A stretch of 64,000 nt of DNA, taken from Metridium senile. Its lineage: Eukaryota > Cnidaria > Anthozoa > Actiniaria > Metridiidae. The stretch spans positions 18,177,819 to 18,241,818 of the forward strand of contig OX459104.1 of assembly GCA_949775045.1 (NCBI GenBank), in the 5' to 3' direction. Positions within the stretch are counted from its first letter, which is position 1, and each line of letters opens with the position of its first letter. Under the pieces are notes generated by a model, which had not been told where the DNA came from, searched no databases, and worked only from the letters and a program-made list of their open reading frames with translations. This document shows, in pieces, positions 33,281 to 44,700 of the stretch. The position numbers and the translations under genes are program-made.

Positions 33281-34109
33281 GTATGAAAGTCGTACGAGTT
33301 TTCAGTTTTCATAAAAGCAAAAAAAGACCACTTCCAAATGTTTTTCGTATACCAAATACCTCAATACAGCATTCTTTAAGTGTTAAATTGGTCTTGGGCT
33401 TAGTAAATCAACTTTTGAAGCTCAAACTCGCAGTATGAAAGGTCTTTTGAGGGAGAAAATGCAAAACTTTTCTCGATGAAAATTTATTTCATTTTGACAC
33501 ATCAGCGGTATACACCAAACGAACACGGTTGGAAAAACAAGCAAACGAGCCGATTTTCGATGTTTGAAGCACAATAACTTAAAAAAAAGAACGGCGATCC
33601 CCATTTTTTATCATATAAATCGATATAACTACTAAAGATTTTGTAGATTTTGTTCGAGACGTACGGTCTTTTTCTCCAAAAAAGGTAATTATTTTCACTT
33701 TTTGTGTCAAAATCGCTTTTTTTTCGAATATTATGAATTTCAAAAACAATTTTGGGCCTTCTGTTATTATGACTGGCATTTTTTTCTATTTATTTCTTCT
33801 TGTTTTTGCCACCAAGAACTGAATTCCATCATAATGCTTGCAAAAAATGACGAAATTGCCGACCATTTTACTCAAAAACAAAACAAAACAAAAATAAATA
33901 AATAAATAAAAACCGATAAAAAAAAAGTTCTCTATGAATTTTACAACATCTGTGCCGCAATATTTTGTATATTTTTCGTAAATAGATGTAAGTAACAAGC
34001 TTTGATGTTTGAGTAGATTACAATCAACTCGGCAGCTTCGCAGGCATCTCAGGGGCTGCATATATGAAGGCGAGTTGTCCCTGCTAGCCGGGATAACTCT
34101 ATTGTTGTG

Positions 34110-34179
34110 TACCCTGCGAGCATAGATTTCTTTCTCTCTTACCTGGAACGACGAGGAAGGAACCTCTGCTCGCAGGGTA
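34110..34179. mobile_element. 70-bp foldback element with 9-bp duplication
   Basis: Ends TACCCTGCGAGC and its complement GCTCGCAGGGTA. ATTGTTGTG is present on both sides (34101-34109, 34180-34188). It is comparable in size and duplication length to the CAACCTCG elements. Confidence 0.85.
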
Positions 34180-34513
34180 ATTGTTGTGTGTCCCCAGGGG
34201 AATATAAAACAGCCCCTCATTCCGATCCATGGACTAGCAGTTAAAATATGCCATAGAGCTGCTCAGATGAGACGATAATATACTATGGACATTAAAAATA
34301 CTTATTAACTTTATATTTTGAGCTCAACGTTCTTAAAAGTATTTTTAATACAACGATTGTTTAATAATAACAAAGTGGACAAACCGAGTTGATCAATATT
34401 GTTACTTTGATAATACAACAGAAATACACATAACATAACATACCATGCCCAATCCTTTATTATATTCACCGTATACTATTACACGATAGTTTTCTTCTCA
34501 GGGATGCATTTAA

Positions 34514-35240
34514 GGACGGGGCCTACTATTGCCACTGCGCAGGCTACTGCGCATCTACATAGTTTCCATTTTAACGCGCTATATTACCTCAAAAGATGAC
34601 AAAATACAAATAAAAAACCATCTAACGATGGTAGACGCGACGGTAGCGGTTTTTATAAAAACAGTCCCACAATGCACTTATGATGACGAATTTCTTTACT
34701 TAGTAGGGAGGGGACCGGAAAAAAATTGTCTTATGATGATCTTCGGCGGAAAAGTTTACCACGCGATAACTTTTTAAAACGCCCGGTAACCCCAATTTTT
34801 TTATAACTGCAATTATTAAGAACATGTTAAACAATGGTTTTGATGTAAAATTTCGAAAAAGCAACTGATTTTTGAATGGAAAATAGACAAAAATTCGAAT
34901 TTTCTGAACCTCGTAAAATACAAAGCGCGATGCTAAAAAAATCATATTTCACTATTAACTTTTGAAAATACGTTACAAAATATATATTCCTATTAGAAAA
35001 TTACTTGTTAATTGTTTACCGCTATCAAAGAGATGTTTCAATGAAAATCTTTTGAAAAAAAAAATTATTTGTCGATGCCGGTAAAATCGTGACGTCAGCC
35101 ATATTTAAGACTCATTATTTCTCTTAACTGCCCGGTGACCCCACCTTTTTTAGACAGATTTGAAGAACCCTCTGAAGGGTTAAAACAACTCACATAGTTA
35201 TTTGAAGAATACATTACTTTTTAATTAGTAGGCCCCGTCC
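34514..35240. mobile_element. TTAA-flanked MITE (piggyBac-like), copy A
   Basis: Ends GGACGGGGCCTACTA and complement TAGTAGGCCCCGTCC, with TTAA at 34510-34513 and 35241-35244. The interior has CCCGGTAACCCCA and CCCGGTGACCCCACC motifs and no transposase. TTAA duplication is diagnostic of piggyBac-type transposition. Confidence 0.85.
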
Positions 35241-35367
35241 TTAAGGACATTCAGAAACACTCAAAAGCTCAAAGATTCGTCAAAAGAGTTCGCTACTTCC
35301 ATGTTTGTTGATATATATGGAAGTATTTTTTTCGTCTCTCCGTACGGCCATGGAGAGCGCCATTTAA

Positions 35368-36291
35368 GGTAGTTCGGGACCCAGCCGTAATCACATAATT
35401 TCGTTTTTTAGCTTTTATTATTTTCCGATTTTAAAATCATGGGAACATTATGCATTCACAAGACAAGCACATCATCTCTGCAAAAAATCTCCTGAATTTA
35501 GACCCGTATTCACGAGAAATCAAGATTTTTCGTTAAATTCATGATTTTTTCGCGTTCAAATCCGCGTCGTTTTAGTGTCGATTTTTGGAACTATATTGCG
35601 TCACATAAATTAGTGTTTTGGGCAAGAATTACGAATTAAACTGGTCATAATTAGCTTTACATCGATTCTAGAGATACTAGCGGACCAAAAAATGTTAAAG
35701 TTTGTTTCGATAATCTTATAGGGAACTAGTTACCAGTCCCGCACGGACAAAAAACAGGTTCACGAAATATACATTTTAAAGGGTTTTCGTGCTATAACTC
35801 GGAAAAGAGCACGGTGTCACCCAATTTTTATTTTATAGATGGATTTCCCTTATCAGAACTCTTCTTTCCGTGAAATAAAAATGACATGGTTTTCGAGCGC
35901 AAAATGTGGTATTTTTCACATTTTGAGTTTATTTTTGCATCAAAATTCTCGACATGCACGTACTTTTCGCAGTATTTTTTTGCCCAAAGGATTTTCTTGA
36001 GTACAACATGGCAAATAATTTGTTTGTTAGGAAAGTGTCTTTCTTTTGTAAATGCTTGTTAAAAAGTTTGTTATCGGGAAAAATAGAATAAATAGCGTTT
36101 TATGTTTCAAATTCCGACAATTTTTGTCACAAAAAATGACTAAAATGGGCCCCAGTCTACCGCCCTTATCTCCGAAACGAGCACGGTGACCCAAAATTTT
36201 AATTTTATTTTTGAACTTAACATAGTTTGCTCTTTTTACATGAGAAGTTTCAAAAAGATCTAACGATAAAATCTATGACGCCCGAACTACC
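35368..36291. mobile_element. TTAA-flanked MITE (piggyBac-like), type B
   Basis: Ends GGTAGTTCGGG and complement CCCGAACTACC, with TTAA at 35364-35367 and 36292-36295. The interior repeats GAGCACGGTG(T)CACCC-like motifs, seen also in element A, which lies only 120 bp away. The two share the GG terminus and internal motif but have different arms. Confidence 0.85.
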
Positions 36292-36354
36292 TTAACAATA
36301 ACGCTATTTCAAAACAAAAACAAACGGCCGCAAAGCATCAGGGTCGATAAAGGG

Positions 36355-36815
36355 CCTTTAAGAGAGTGTCCATTGTACGTAAGAACCAGACAGAACCGGG
36401 CAGGAGGTGATAAACCTCAAATCACGGAATTCGCTCATATGTAGTAAATAGATAGGGGTATGTGGTGCAAATCTTGGAGCAAACGATTGTATAATAGTGG
36501 AGTTATCCTCCCCCCCCCCCCCGGTTTTAAGCCATTTTCAGCTAAAACATGGAGTTTTCAATCCACACTTTGCACTCTCATAAAACTATAAAAACAACCT
36601 CAAACAAAATGATATCCCTGCTGCTTATCAAACGGAGTTTGGGCTTTCCAACCATGTATATTGCTAGACTCTACCGTAAGGGTGGTTGTCATGGCAATAC
36701 CGAGAAGGGGATGATTTTTTTTCACTTTTTCAATCACACTTCATTTTGGGCTATTTTGGGAGGAAGTATCTCCCATGATCAACAAGATAACAGCATAATT
36801 GACTATTAACTGCCA
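36355..36815 (+). repeat. Dispersed repeat of about 450 bp, forward copy
   Basis: Nearly the same sequence occurs in reverse complement at 40567-41009. Both contain a C-rich run and an 81-86-codon frame starting MEFS.(H/N)TLHSH.TIKTT with GFPTMYIARLYRKGGCHGNT. The frame is conserved in both copies, but it may simply reflect recent duplication. Terminal CTCTTAA is shared at one end. Confidence 0.75.
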
Positions 36816-37134
36816 CTCAAAAAGTAATACAATGTTTGAAATTTTAAATCTTTTTTTCACATTCGAGTCACAAACATACTCACTTTTTGCATATATTTGA
36901 AAACTTCAAGACAATCAATGAAATACATAATCATCTAAAAAATGTCCAAAAACACATTGAAAAGAGATTATAGGTCGTATTAACAATATTCATAATGAAA
37001 AGAGAACTTAAACAAACAATTGTATAAAACAAACGGGTTATATATGATGTCTTTATAACAGTATCATTCAGCGGTCTAATCGTTAACAAAGGCAGTCAAG
37101 CGATCGTGTTTAATGGTGGCAAACCCTGTCATAT

Positions 37135-37451
37135 TAGAATGTATTCGTAAAACTGACCCACTTTTAAAATGCAAACGAGAATATGTGTGAAATAACATGT
37201 TAATGAGGTGTACGTGTAGCTATTTGGTTTAACTTTTTTCTTTGAGCCACAAGTCACTGTGGAAAACATTGATAAAAGTGGTTTCGAGTAAATCTATCAA
37301 CGTTTTCGTTGTCAATCATGTTTTATTTTGATTATTTGAAGCGGAAAGCACAACTCACTGAAGCATTTTATAACACGCACACCTAATAAGCATATTATTT
37401 TACACATATTCTCATTTGCATTTTAAAAGTGGGTTATACGAATACGCTCTA
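37135..37451. mobile_element. TA-flanked MITE with CCCACTTTTAAAATGCAAA arms, copy 1
   Basis: Arms of about 75 bp (TAGAATGTATTCGTAAAACT, CCCACTTTTAAAATGCAAAC, TAACATGTTAATGAGGTGT) mirrored at 37380-37451. A second member is at 58799-59133. No coding capacity. Confidence 0.8.
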
Positions 37452-38689
37452 TTATTGTCATAAAAGAAAACTATATTATATACTTAAATACAATCCGATT
37501 GTCTTCATTATTTAGGTAGTTCACGTCTATATTAACAGTTTAATCGAAGTGAATTCCGCTTTACTGAGCATGTACTAATTTTAATCAGATATTGAAATAT
37601 GTTAGAACTGATTTAGATTATAGCTATTACAATTTCAAAACTCTTTTACGTTACATGTTTTCAATAAATTCAAACCTTTCGTGATCGTGTATCGTAGTTC
37701 TTTAATGAGGAATAGCTTCTTTAAAAGCAAGAACGAGTCCATATTGGAAGTATGTATTTCCGGTCAGCGGATTTCCTCAAAATAATAAAGTGTCAAAAAA
37801 ATCAGTATAGTAGAAACAAAACAATTTAAAAAATCTTAATAAAAATATGATTTGATCTGAGTGCAACAAAATATTTTCAATTAAGTATATTAATCATCAA
37901 TTAATTTTAGTGAATTATAGCACTTTGTTTGCTCTTGTTATTCCGGCATACTTTGTGCACGCTTTTTTCTGCTAAACGATTTTTCACACGCCTTAGCTTA
38001 TTATAGCAGACCAGAGTTAATAGAGGGACTGGTTATGAAACCCGGCAAACTTCAAAGGATCGGCCTATTGTTTCGGTTTTGATGACACACATGGCGCATT
38101 ATAGGGACATGTAGGTATTTGAAGACGATTTCGACGTGGTTCTGGATAATTTAGAAGATAAAATAGAGAACGTTATACACACTGAAGATGAGACGAGTTC
38201 AATATAACTTGAATTCTTGGTTTTACAGGCCAAATAACTGACAAGGTCAAGGTCACGTGACAAGCCATAAAGCAGAACAATAACATATGCATGGTTCTTT
38301 GAAGTTTGCCGGGTTTCATAACAATTCCCTTTATTAACTCTGACCAGACAGCTTTCCCGTTCAAACTGAGAAGAATGCAAAAAGTTTAAATTCGTAATAA
38401 TTTGCGCTCTGTGCTATAACAAATAAAGGTTTTATTTTCAAATAACAGGGAGTTTCGAATTTCTTTTAGTCTTGAATGCAGCTGGTTTTCAATCAATCCT
38501 TCGATCAAACTTTCTTTAACTCCGGATGCAGCAACTACCACGCCGGGCACGACTGGCACACCTGAAATTGCCCACCAGAATACTGGCAATATCATGGAAA
38601 CCCTATTTACTTTATCAAATATAGTCTAGGAGTGAACAGATATGACATTGTATAAAATCTTATATTTTAATGATGTTCTGAAGTTTCAG

Positions 38690-39050
38690 TGACGTCACAG
38701 ATGACATTTCCTTTTATGGATATTTCTTATCCTTTATCCATGTCTTGATAAATCTAACTGATCGGAAGAAGGATTTGGTGCAAAACATTTAGACGTTAAT
38801 TGGAACTCGCAATGACGTTTCTAGCTAAAGTTATCAAGGATTTAAGGTTTTTGTAACGTCATCATATGTGACGTCATTTGAATCATAATATAATCTTAAA
38901 AGTGGTTAAAAGACACATTCACTTGATTGCATTTGTTTTAGAGCACTAAACAAGTGATGTTACTTAAAAAAAAAGTTGCAAAATATTTATTGGATGAACT
39001 TATATATGCATTTTAGAATTCATGTGACGTCATAATGACGTATGCAATAT
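38690..39050. promoter_or_regulatory. Cluster of TGACGTCA-like palindromes
   Basis: GTGACGTCAC, GTAACGTCATC, GTGACGTCATTTG, GTGACGTCATAATGACG and similar occur within 360 bp. TGACGTCA is the CRE/ATF site. Similar sets occur at 17540-17870 and 42515-42690, both repeat-like, so these may be a repeat feature and not a functional enhancer. Confidence 0.3.
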
Positions 39051-40566
39051 TTCTCGCCTTAATATCTACGTTTGGGCTTGAAAATTCAAAAAACTAAAAA
39101 CATGCGATTTTAGCTAGATCATGACTGGTGTAGTCCATGTACGAATTTATTTTAGTGCGACATTGATATGAACTCGAAAAGATAAAACAAACGATAGCTA
39201 GTTTTGCCAAAGCTTTTAAATTCTTAAATTTCAAATATTTTTTTTTTTAATTTGAGAATTTACAGCAGTTCTCAGTCACACGTACACCGCTCGCATAAAA
39301 AGCACCGCTATATATAAAAGACGCATGGTGTTTTTACTTCAGTCGGGTTGCGAAACATGTCTGAATCCAACGAAGAGGTTGTTATGTGAATTGAGCTTCC
39401 AGATTGTAACGTTATATGGTACTTAGTGAGCAATAAACTTGGATAAACAAATGGTTCGTGTGAGCGCGTGCTTTATTCCTGCACTAAGACAACTTACATG
39501 AGTCACGTGGTAGTGATCACGTGACATGACATAACGCGACACAGATTACGATGAAATGCAGATATTCCAAAGCGAAAATTAATCGTAAGTAATAGTGAAT
39601 AAGCTTATTGTTATTGTCCGCGTACGTGAGTCGATCATTTGAATTATAATGTACAGACTGAATTATGCCTACTCTATCGATCTAAACGAATATATCAAAT
39701 CTTCTTTACAGAAATAATACAGAAACACAACACACACAAACAAAAATACAGAAACACTGTGAAAATCTAAACAATGTTGATGAAAAAGATGAAATAAAAA
39801 CTGTCCGATGGTTGTTTTCGTTCCTCAAAGCTAAATGATCATGAGCAAAACTGCCCGAAGCTCACAAATGACAATAACAATAAGCTTAATATTCAATCTT
39901 TCACATTAACTAACTAAAAAATCAAGACAGGCAGATCCACAGGTAGCCCAAGCTCACTATTTGTGTTGATTTATTATAGAATATATGGGGATTTTTCAAC
40001 GTAGTAAAACGTAGTAAAACGACCTTCAAACTGCTGAACTAATCGCCAAATAATTCGTCAAAAAACGCTTCTAGTCCAAATCTTTCTACACAGCAGTTCG
40101 AAGAGAAAAATATGCCACGCAAAAATCCCAATGGATTAGAATCAACGGCTTTTTTGAAGCAGCCAGCCTCCACGAAGTTCGAATAAAACCGCTCGACGAA
40201 CAAGCCAAAAACCCGTGTCTGACAAAGTTGGGACAGCCGAAGCCGTTAAAAACCAGAGAGAGACTGGACCGAGGAAAAACAACCACTATCCGTGGGGTGC
40301 AAGGGTCGAAAATTGTACGACAAAACTAGGAACCGCCCCCGCTCCCAGGGGCGAATTACTTGACAGCTATTGTACTTCGTCGGCCCATCACCGACCGCGC
40401 TGAACACGTTTACGTTCAAAATTAATTCAGTTAGGGAAAAAACACCGTTTCTCTAATCACAAGTAAATTTATTATGGAATCTACGAGTTTTTGCTCTATT
40501 CGTGTCACTTTACTTTGAAACAAATTTTAATATCCCAAATAGTTTATTGCTTTTAGACAGAGTTAA

Positions 40567-41009
40567 AGGATGGTACTCAATAGTTAGGTGTCAATTTTGC
40601 TGTTATCTTGTTGATCATGGGAGATATTCACTAACAAAATACCCCAAAATAAGGTGGAAAAACTCATCTTCTTCTCGGTGTTTCCATGACAACCACCTTT
40701 ACGGTAGAGTCTCGCAATATACATGGTAGGAAAGCCCAACCCCTCTTTGATAAGCAGCAGAGATATTTTTTTGTTTGAGGTTGTTTTTATAGTTGTATGA
40801 GAGTGCAAAGTGTTGTTTGAAAATTCCATGTTTCAGGTGAAAATGGCCTAAAACCGAGGGGGGCTGGTAACTCCACTATTATGCAACCGTTTGCTCCCAT
40901 ATTTGCACCACATACTCTACTCGCCAACCCCTATCTTTGTGCTAAATATGAGGCAATTCCGTGATTTAAGGTTTATCACCTCCTGCCCGCTTCTTACCTC
41001 GACACTCTC
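40567..41009 (-). repeat. Dispersed repeat of about 450 bp, inverted copy
   Basis: Reverse-complement partner of 36355-36815, ending 355 bp before the first CUB exon. TTAA occurs at both edges (40563-40566, 41010-41013). The two copies 3.7 kb apart in inverted orientation could pair or recombine. Confidence 0.75.
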
Positions 41010-41363
41010 TTAATTATAACCTAATACATTTAAATTTATCTTGTTGTAAGACAATTGTATTTAATTTTATTATATATATTATATATTTATATTATTATAA
41101 AAATTGAATTACATATATACTTAAAATAGCTATTTACGTCATTCTATATTTACTGTATTCCTCCCAAATATTGTAGTAGTAATAAAAAGTATATATAGTA
41201 TAAAGTATAAAGCATTGTTTATGTTGTTGCTGTTGTAATGCACCCCCCCCCCCCCACCCCCCCAAGGAATGAAAACGTTTAATGATAAATGATGGTGATT
41301 AACGATTATTTGATATTTTTATTCTATTGTGATGCTGATTGAAATGTTGCTCTTTCAATTCAG

Positions 41364-41729
41364 AATGTCAGCCACCAGCCAACAGACACTCCTATTACTA
41401 CCGGAAAAGATATACGGATATTATTGAACTACGTCGACTTAACAGCTATCCCAATAACCAGGAATGCACGTGGATCATTACCGCACCTAAGGAAAGTCAG
41501 TTAGTCAGATATTCCTTCAGGTTCTTAAAAGGTTATATTTGGTTAGTTGTACGAGATGGTATGAATGAAAGTGCTGTGGTGTTGCACAACCTTACTGCTG
41601 CATCTCCACGTCGCTATTGGTGGACATCTAGTGGGCGGTACTTATGGGTGAAGTTGAAAAATACAAAAATAACAAGTACTTCTTTCAGAATAATGCTGCT
41701 GGAATTTAAATATGCAATAAATATTGAAG
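41364..41729 (+). CDS. RTK exon: CUB domain 1
   Basis: Acceptor TTCAATTCAG and donor AAG|GTATCT; phase 1-1, 366 bp. Residues include ECQPP, YPNNQECTWIITAP, VRDGMNESAVVL and SSGRYLWVKL. Two cysteines, the C1-C2 pair of a two-cysteine CUB. Being first with E|C, it joins an upstream exon that ends in phase 1. Confidence 0.85.
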
Positions 41730-44700
41730 GTATCTTTTTTTTTATAATTTTAAATCAGATCAACAAAATACTACTAATAATTTTTTATAAAAAAAATGTT
41801 AACCCTATTTTATACCGGGGGGGGGGGGGGAGGGGGGGGGGCTTTTTAAGCCAGCATCACGGAGAATAACTTTTGAATGGTAAAAGCAAAACCCACCGAA
41901 CTTGGTGACTTTTCCTACAATTTATTAGGGAACAGTTTCAACATAGTGAGTCATGTTCATGAAATTTGATGTTTCCATGGTAACCGTTTTGTGACAGATA
42001 AGTTTTACAAATTTCATTGATTTCAGTTTTTTCATTGTAATTTCCAGGATTCCTTGTTTTGCTTCAAGTTTTCTGTCTAATTCACAACATCTAATCAAAT
42101 TATGTCAACATTTGGTAAACTAAAGGTAATTTATGCTAATTTGATCAATTTTTAAAAGTTAAATGGTAAAAACTCAAGATGGCGAACAAACGTTTAGCAC
42201 ATCTCATTATCTCTCGGATCTCAGTACAAACTGGTATTATTGAGTTCTAAAACAATCTATCATAGATAATTAAACCTTTACAATATATTTGGTTCATGAA
42301 TTTAGGTTAATTACTAAAATAAAGAAATTTATAGAAATCCAAGATGGCGGATATGCCAAAACATCTAATTTATTCTAACAAAATAATTTTCCGTTTATTT
42401 TTGTTTATAATGAACGGAAAATATAAAAATATATCCTTTATTGCCTATATACCTAAGAAAGGTATTTTCAACCAAACAGAATCAGAATTTAGTGAATTTT
42501 ATGTCATCCGAGAGATAATGACGTATCTATGACGTCATAAGTCGTTACCATGGAAATTTAATTATGGCAGCATTGATGTTAATTATATCCTTCAGATAAA
42601 CTTATTATTGGAAATTCCAGCTGTATATTATGTTATGTTTGATTTAAAGTTTAAGCTATTTCCCCAATATATATGACGTAATCATGACGGCATAATAACG
42701 TATTTGATGTTGCCAGAAGTTCATAACCAGAAGTGTCCATCTTCATTGTTAACCTATACCATATCATCAAGATGTATAAGTTATTTTTAGATTTGCACGC
42801 ACAGCCAATCATTTCGCTTTAGCGTGACAGGCGAAGCAATAATATGACGCCCGTGACTGTCACGAAGTAGGCATGCGCAGGCAGTAAAGACTTTCTCTTG
42901 TCAGAAAAAGCGAAACAAATGCAGCTACTAAAGAGGCAGATACTTTGAGAGTAACACTTGAAATTGAAAAATTGGAGGACATCTTCATATCACTGAAAGA
43001 ACAGAAATATATTGGCCTGAATGTGCAGCCATGTGCTTTTCGGTCGGTCACGAGCTGAATGGCTACAATCTTTCTTGCAACGAACGGAATGACTACAGTA
43101 TTTCTTGCAACAACGTCAAAATTATATGAAGCCATTACAAGAAAAACTGTGTAATTTTCAATCCTGTGAAATTCGAAAAGATTTCTGGCTGGCAAAATAA
43201 AGACGTAATTGAAAACTTGTTTACTGATCGTGGACTCGACGAGAAGATTCCGGGAAAGATTTAAATTTGAAGCTTGACTTTTGCGTTCACAAATATATCA
43301 TTTAATTGGATCAGAGTTAACTTAACTCTGCTTTCATATACACTAGAATGCTAGCTATTTACTGAAGGATGCAATTTTAATGGAATATTCGTGCTTTTGG
43401 ACATGAGTTTGCAGGCATGATCAGTTGTTGACAAGCAAGAGACCCGTTTATGTCGTTTATAGCGACACAACCACAAATGACACAAAGTTAAGCTCATTTT
43501 TTTGTAAAATTCTTTACTCTCAATGTCACGCCATTTCACCAATGTGTCACGCCATTTCACCAAACCAATCAGATTACGCGCTAAAAATAACTTATACATC
43601 TTGATGATAAGGTATAGATTAACAATGAAGATGGACACTTCTGGTTATGAATTTCTGATGTTGCTAATGACGACAAAAGTCTTGGCAGACATTAAACTTT
43701 TATCCAAATCGTTTTTGTTAAAGTTTTGTGTTATATGTTCAAATTGTGCGGAAAATCCAATAAAGGCAGTTTTAGCTAAAAAAATCATCAAATGGACGTG
43801 ATAATGACGTCGTATTACGTCAGAACAGCACCAAAGTTTCCATAATAACGTAAATCCTTATGTACATCCTTCTCTAGAAATTTGGTCGTTAAAGGGTTAT
43901 AGGGTACGGGCCCTCTGACTACATCCCCCCCTCCCCCCGGTCTCAGATTGTTAAAAAAACCGGTGTGAATAGGGTTTTTAAAAGTGTATTTTTATCATTC
44001 CTTTTTTCATGTTATCATTTTAATGAATTTCTTTACAACTAGAATAATTTATTTTAATATGTTTTGTTTTACATCTCGATAAAACGTTCCCATTAGTTCT
44101 TTATACATTTTTATTTTTATATTTTTTTGCAGCCTGCACCACACGCTATACTAGGTTATACTATGCCCCCTCAACTATTGCGAGTCCTTTTTATCCAGAT
44201 GACTACCCTAACAACCAAGATTGTAGATGGATTATCGATCCACCAGACGTACAGTATATCAGTATCAAGTTCAGTAAATTTAGCCTCGCCCAAGGGGATG
44301 TCCTTACTATAGGTGATTATGATGACAAGGTAATAACGACCTTCACGAAAAGTTCTCCAGCAGCCCTGAATACATGGTTGACACTTTGTTTTTGGCGCTG
44401 TTACATTGAGTTCAAGTCTGATCAGCAAAAGACTGGTATAGGATTCCTCATTAATCTAAAGTTCACTGTTATGAAAATAGGTAAGTGTTTTATCGTAAAA
44501 CTAGTAAATTGTTACAATAACAAATTATTAATATAGCCGATGAAGAGCTTTTTATTTATCTTTTACCCATTATATATTAAGATCTTATTAACCGAACGGG
44601 AGTTCAGTACAGGGAATCTTGACCGAGGTCGGAAAGTACAGACCGAATACAGTGACCGACTTAAGCTCGGTTGATAAGATTTTTATTATATGACAACAAC

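Noticed and set aside
33786..34220. 144-aa minus-strand frame
   Set aside because: Runs across the 70-bp foldback element and low-complexity sequence; no coherent protein features.
39309..39320. TATATATAAAAG as the RTK promoter
   Set aside because: A good TATA-like string about 2 kb before CUB 1, but no signal-peptide exon with a phase-1 donor follows it, so I could not link it to the gene.
44171..44428. 85-aa minus-strand frame
   Set aside because: Antisense of CUB exon 2.
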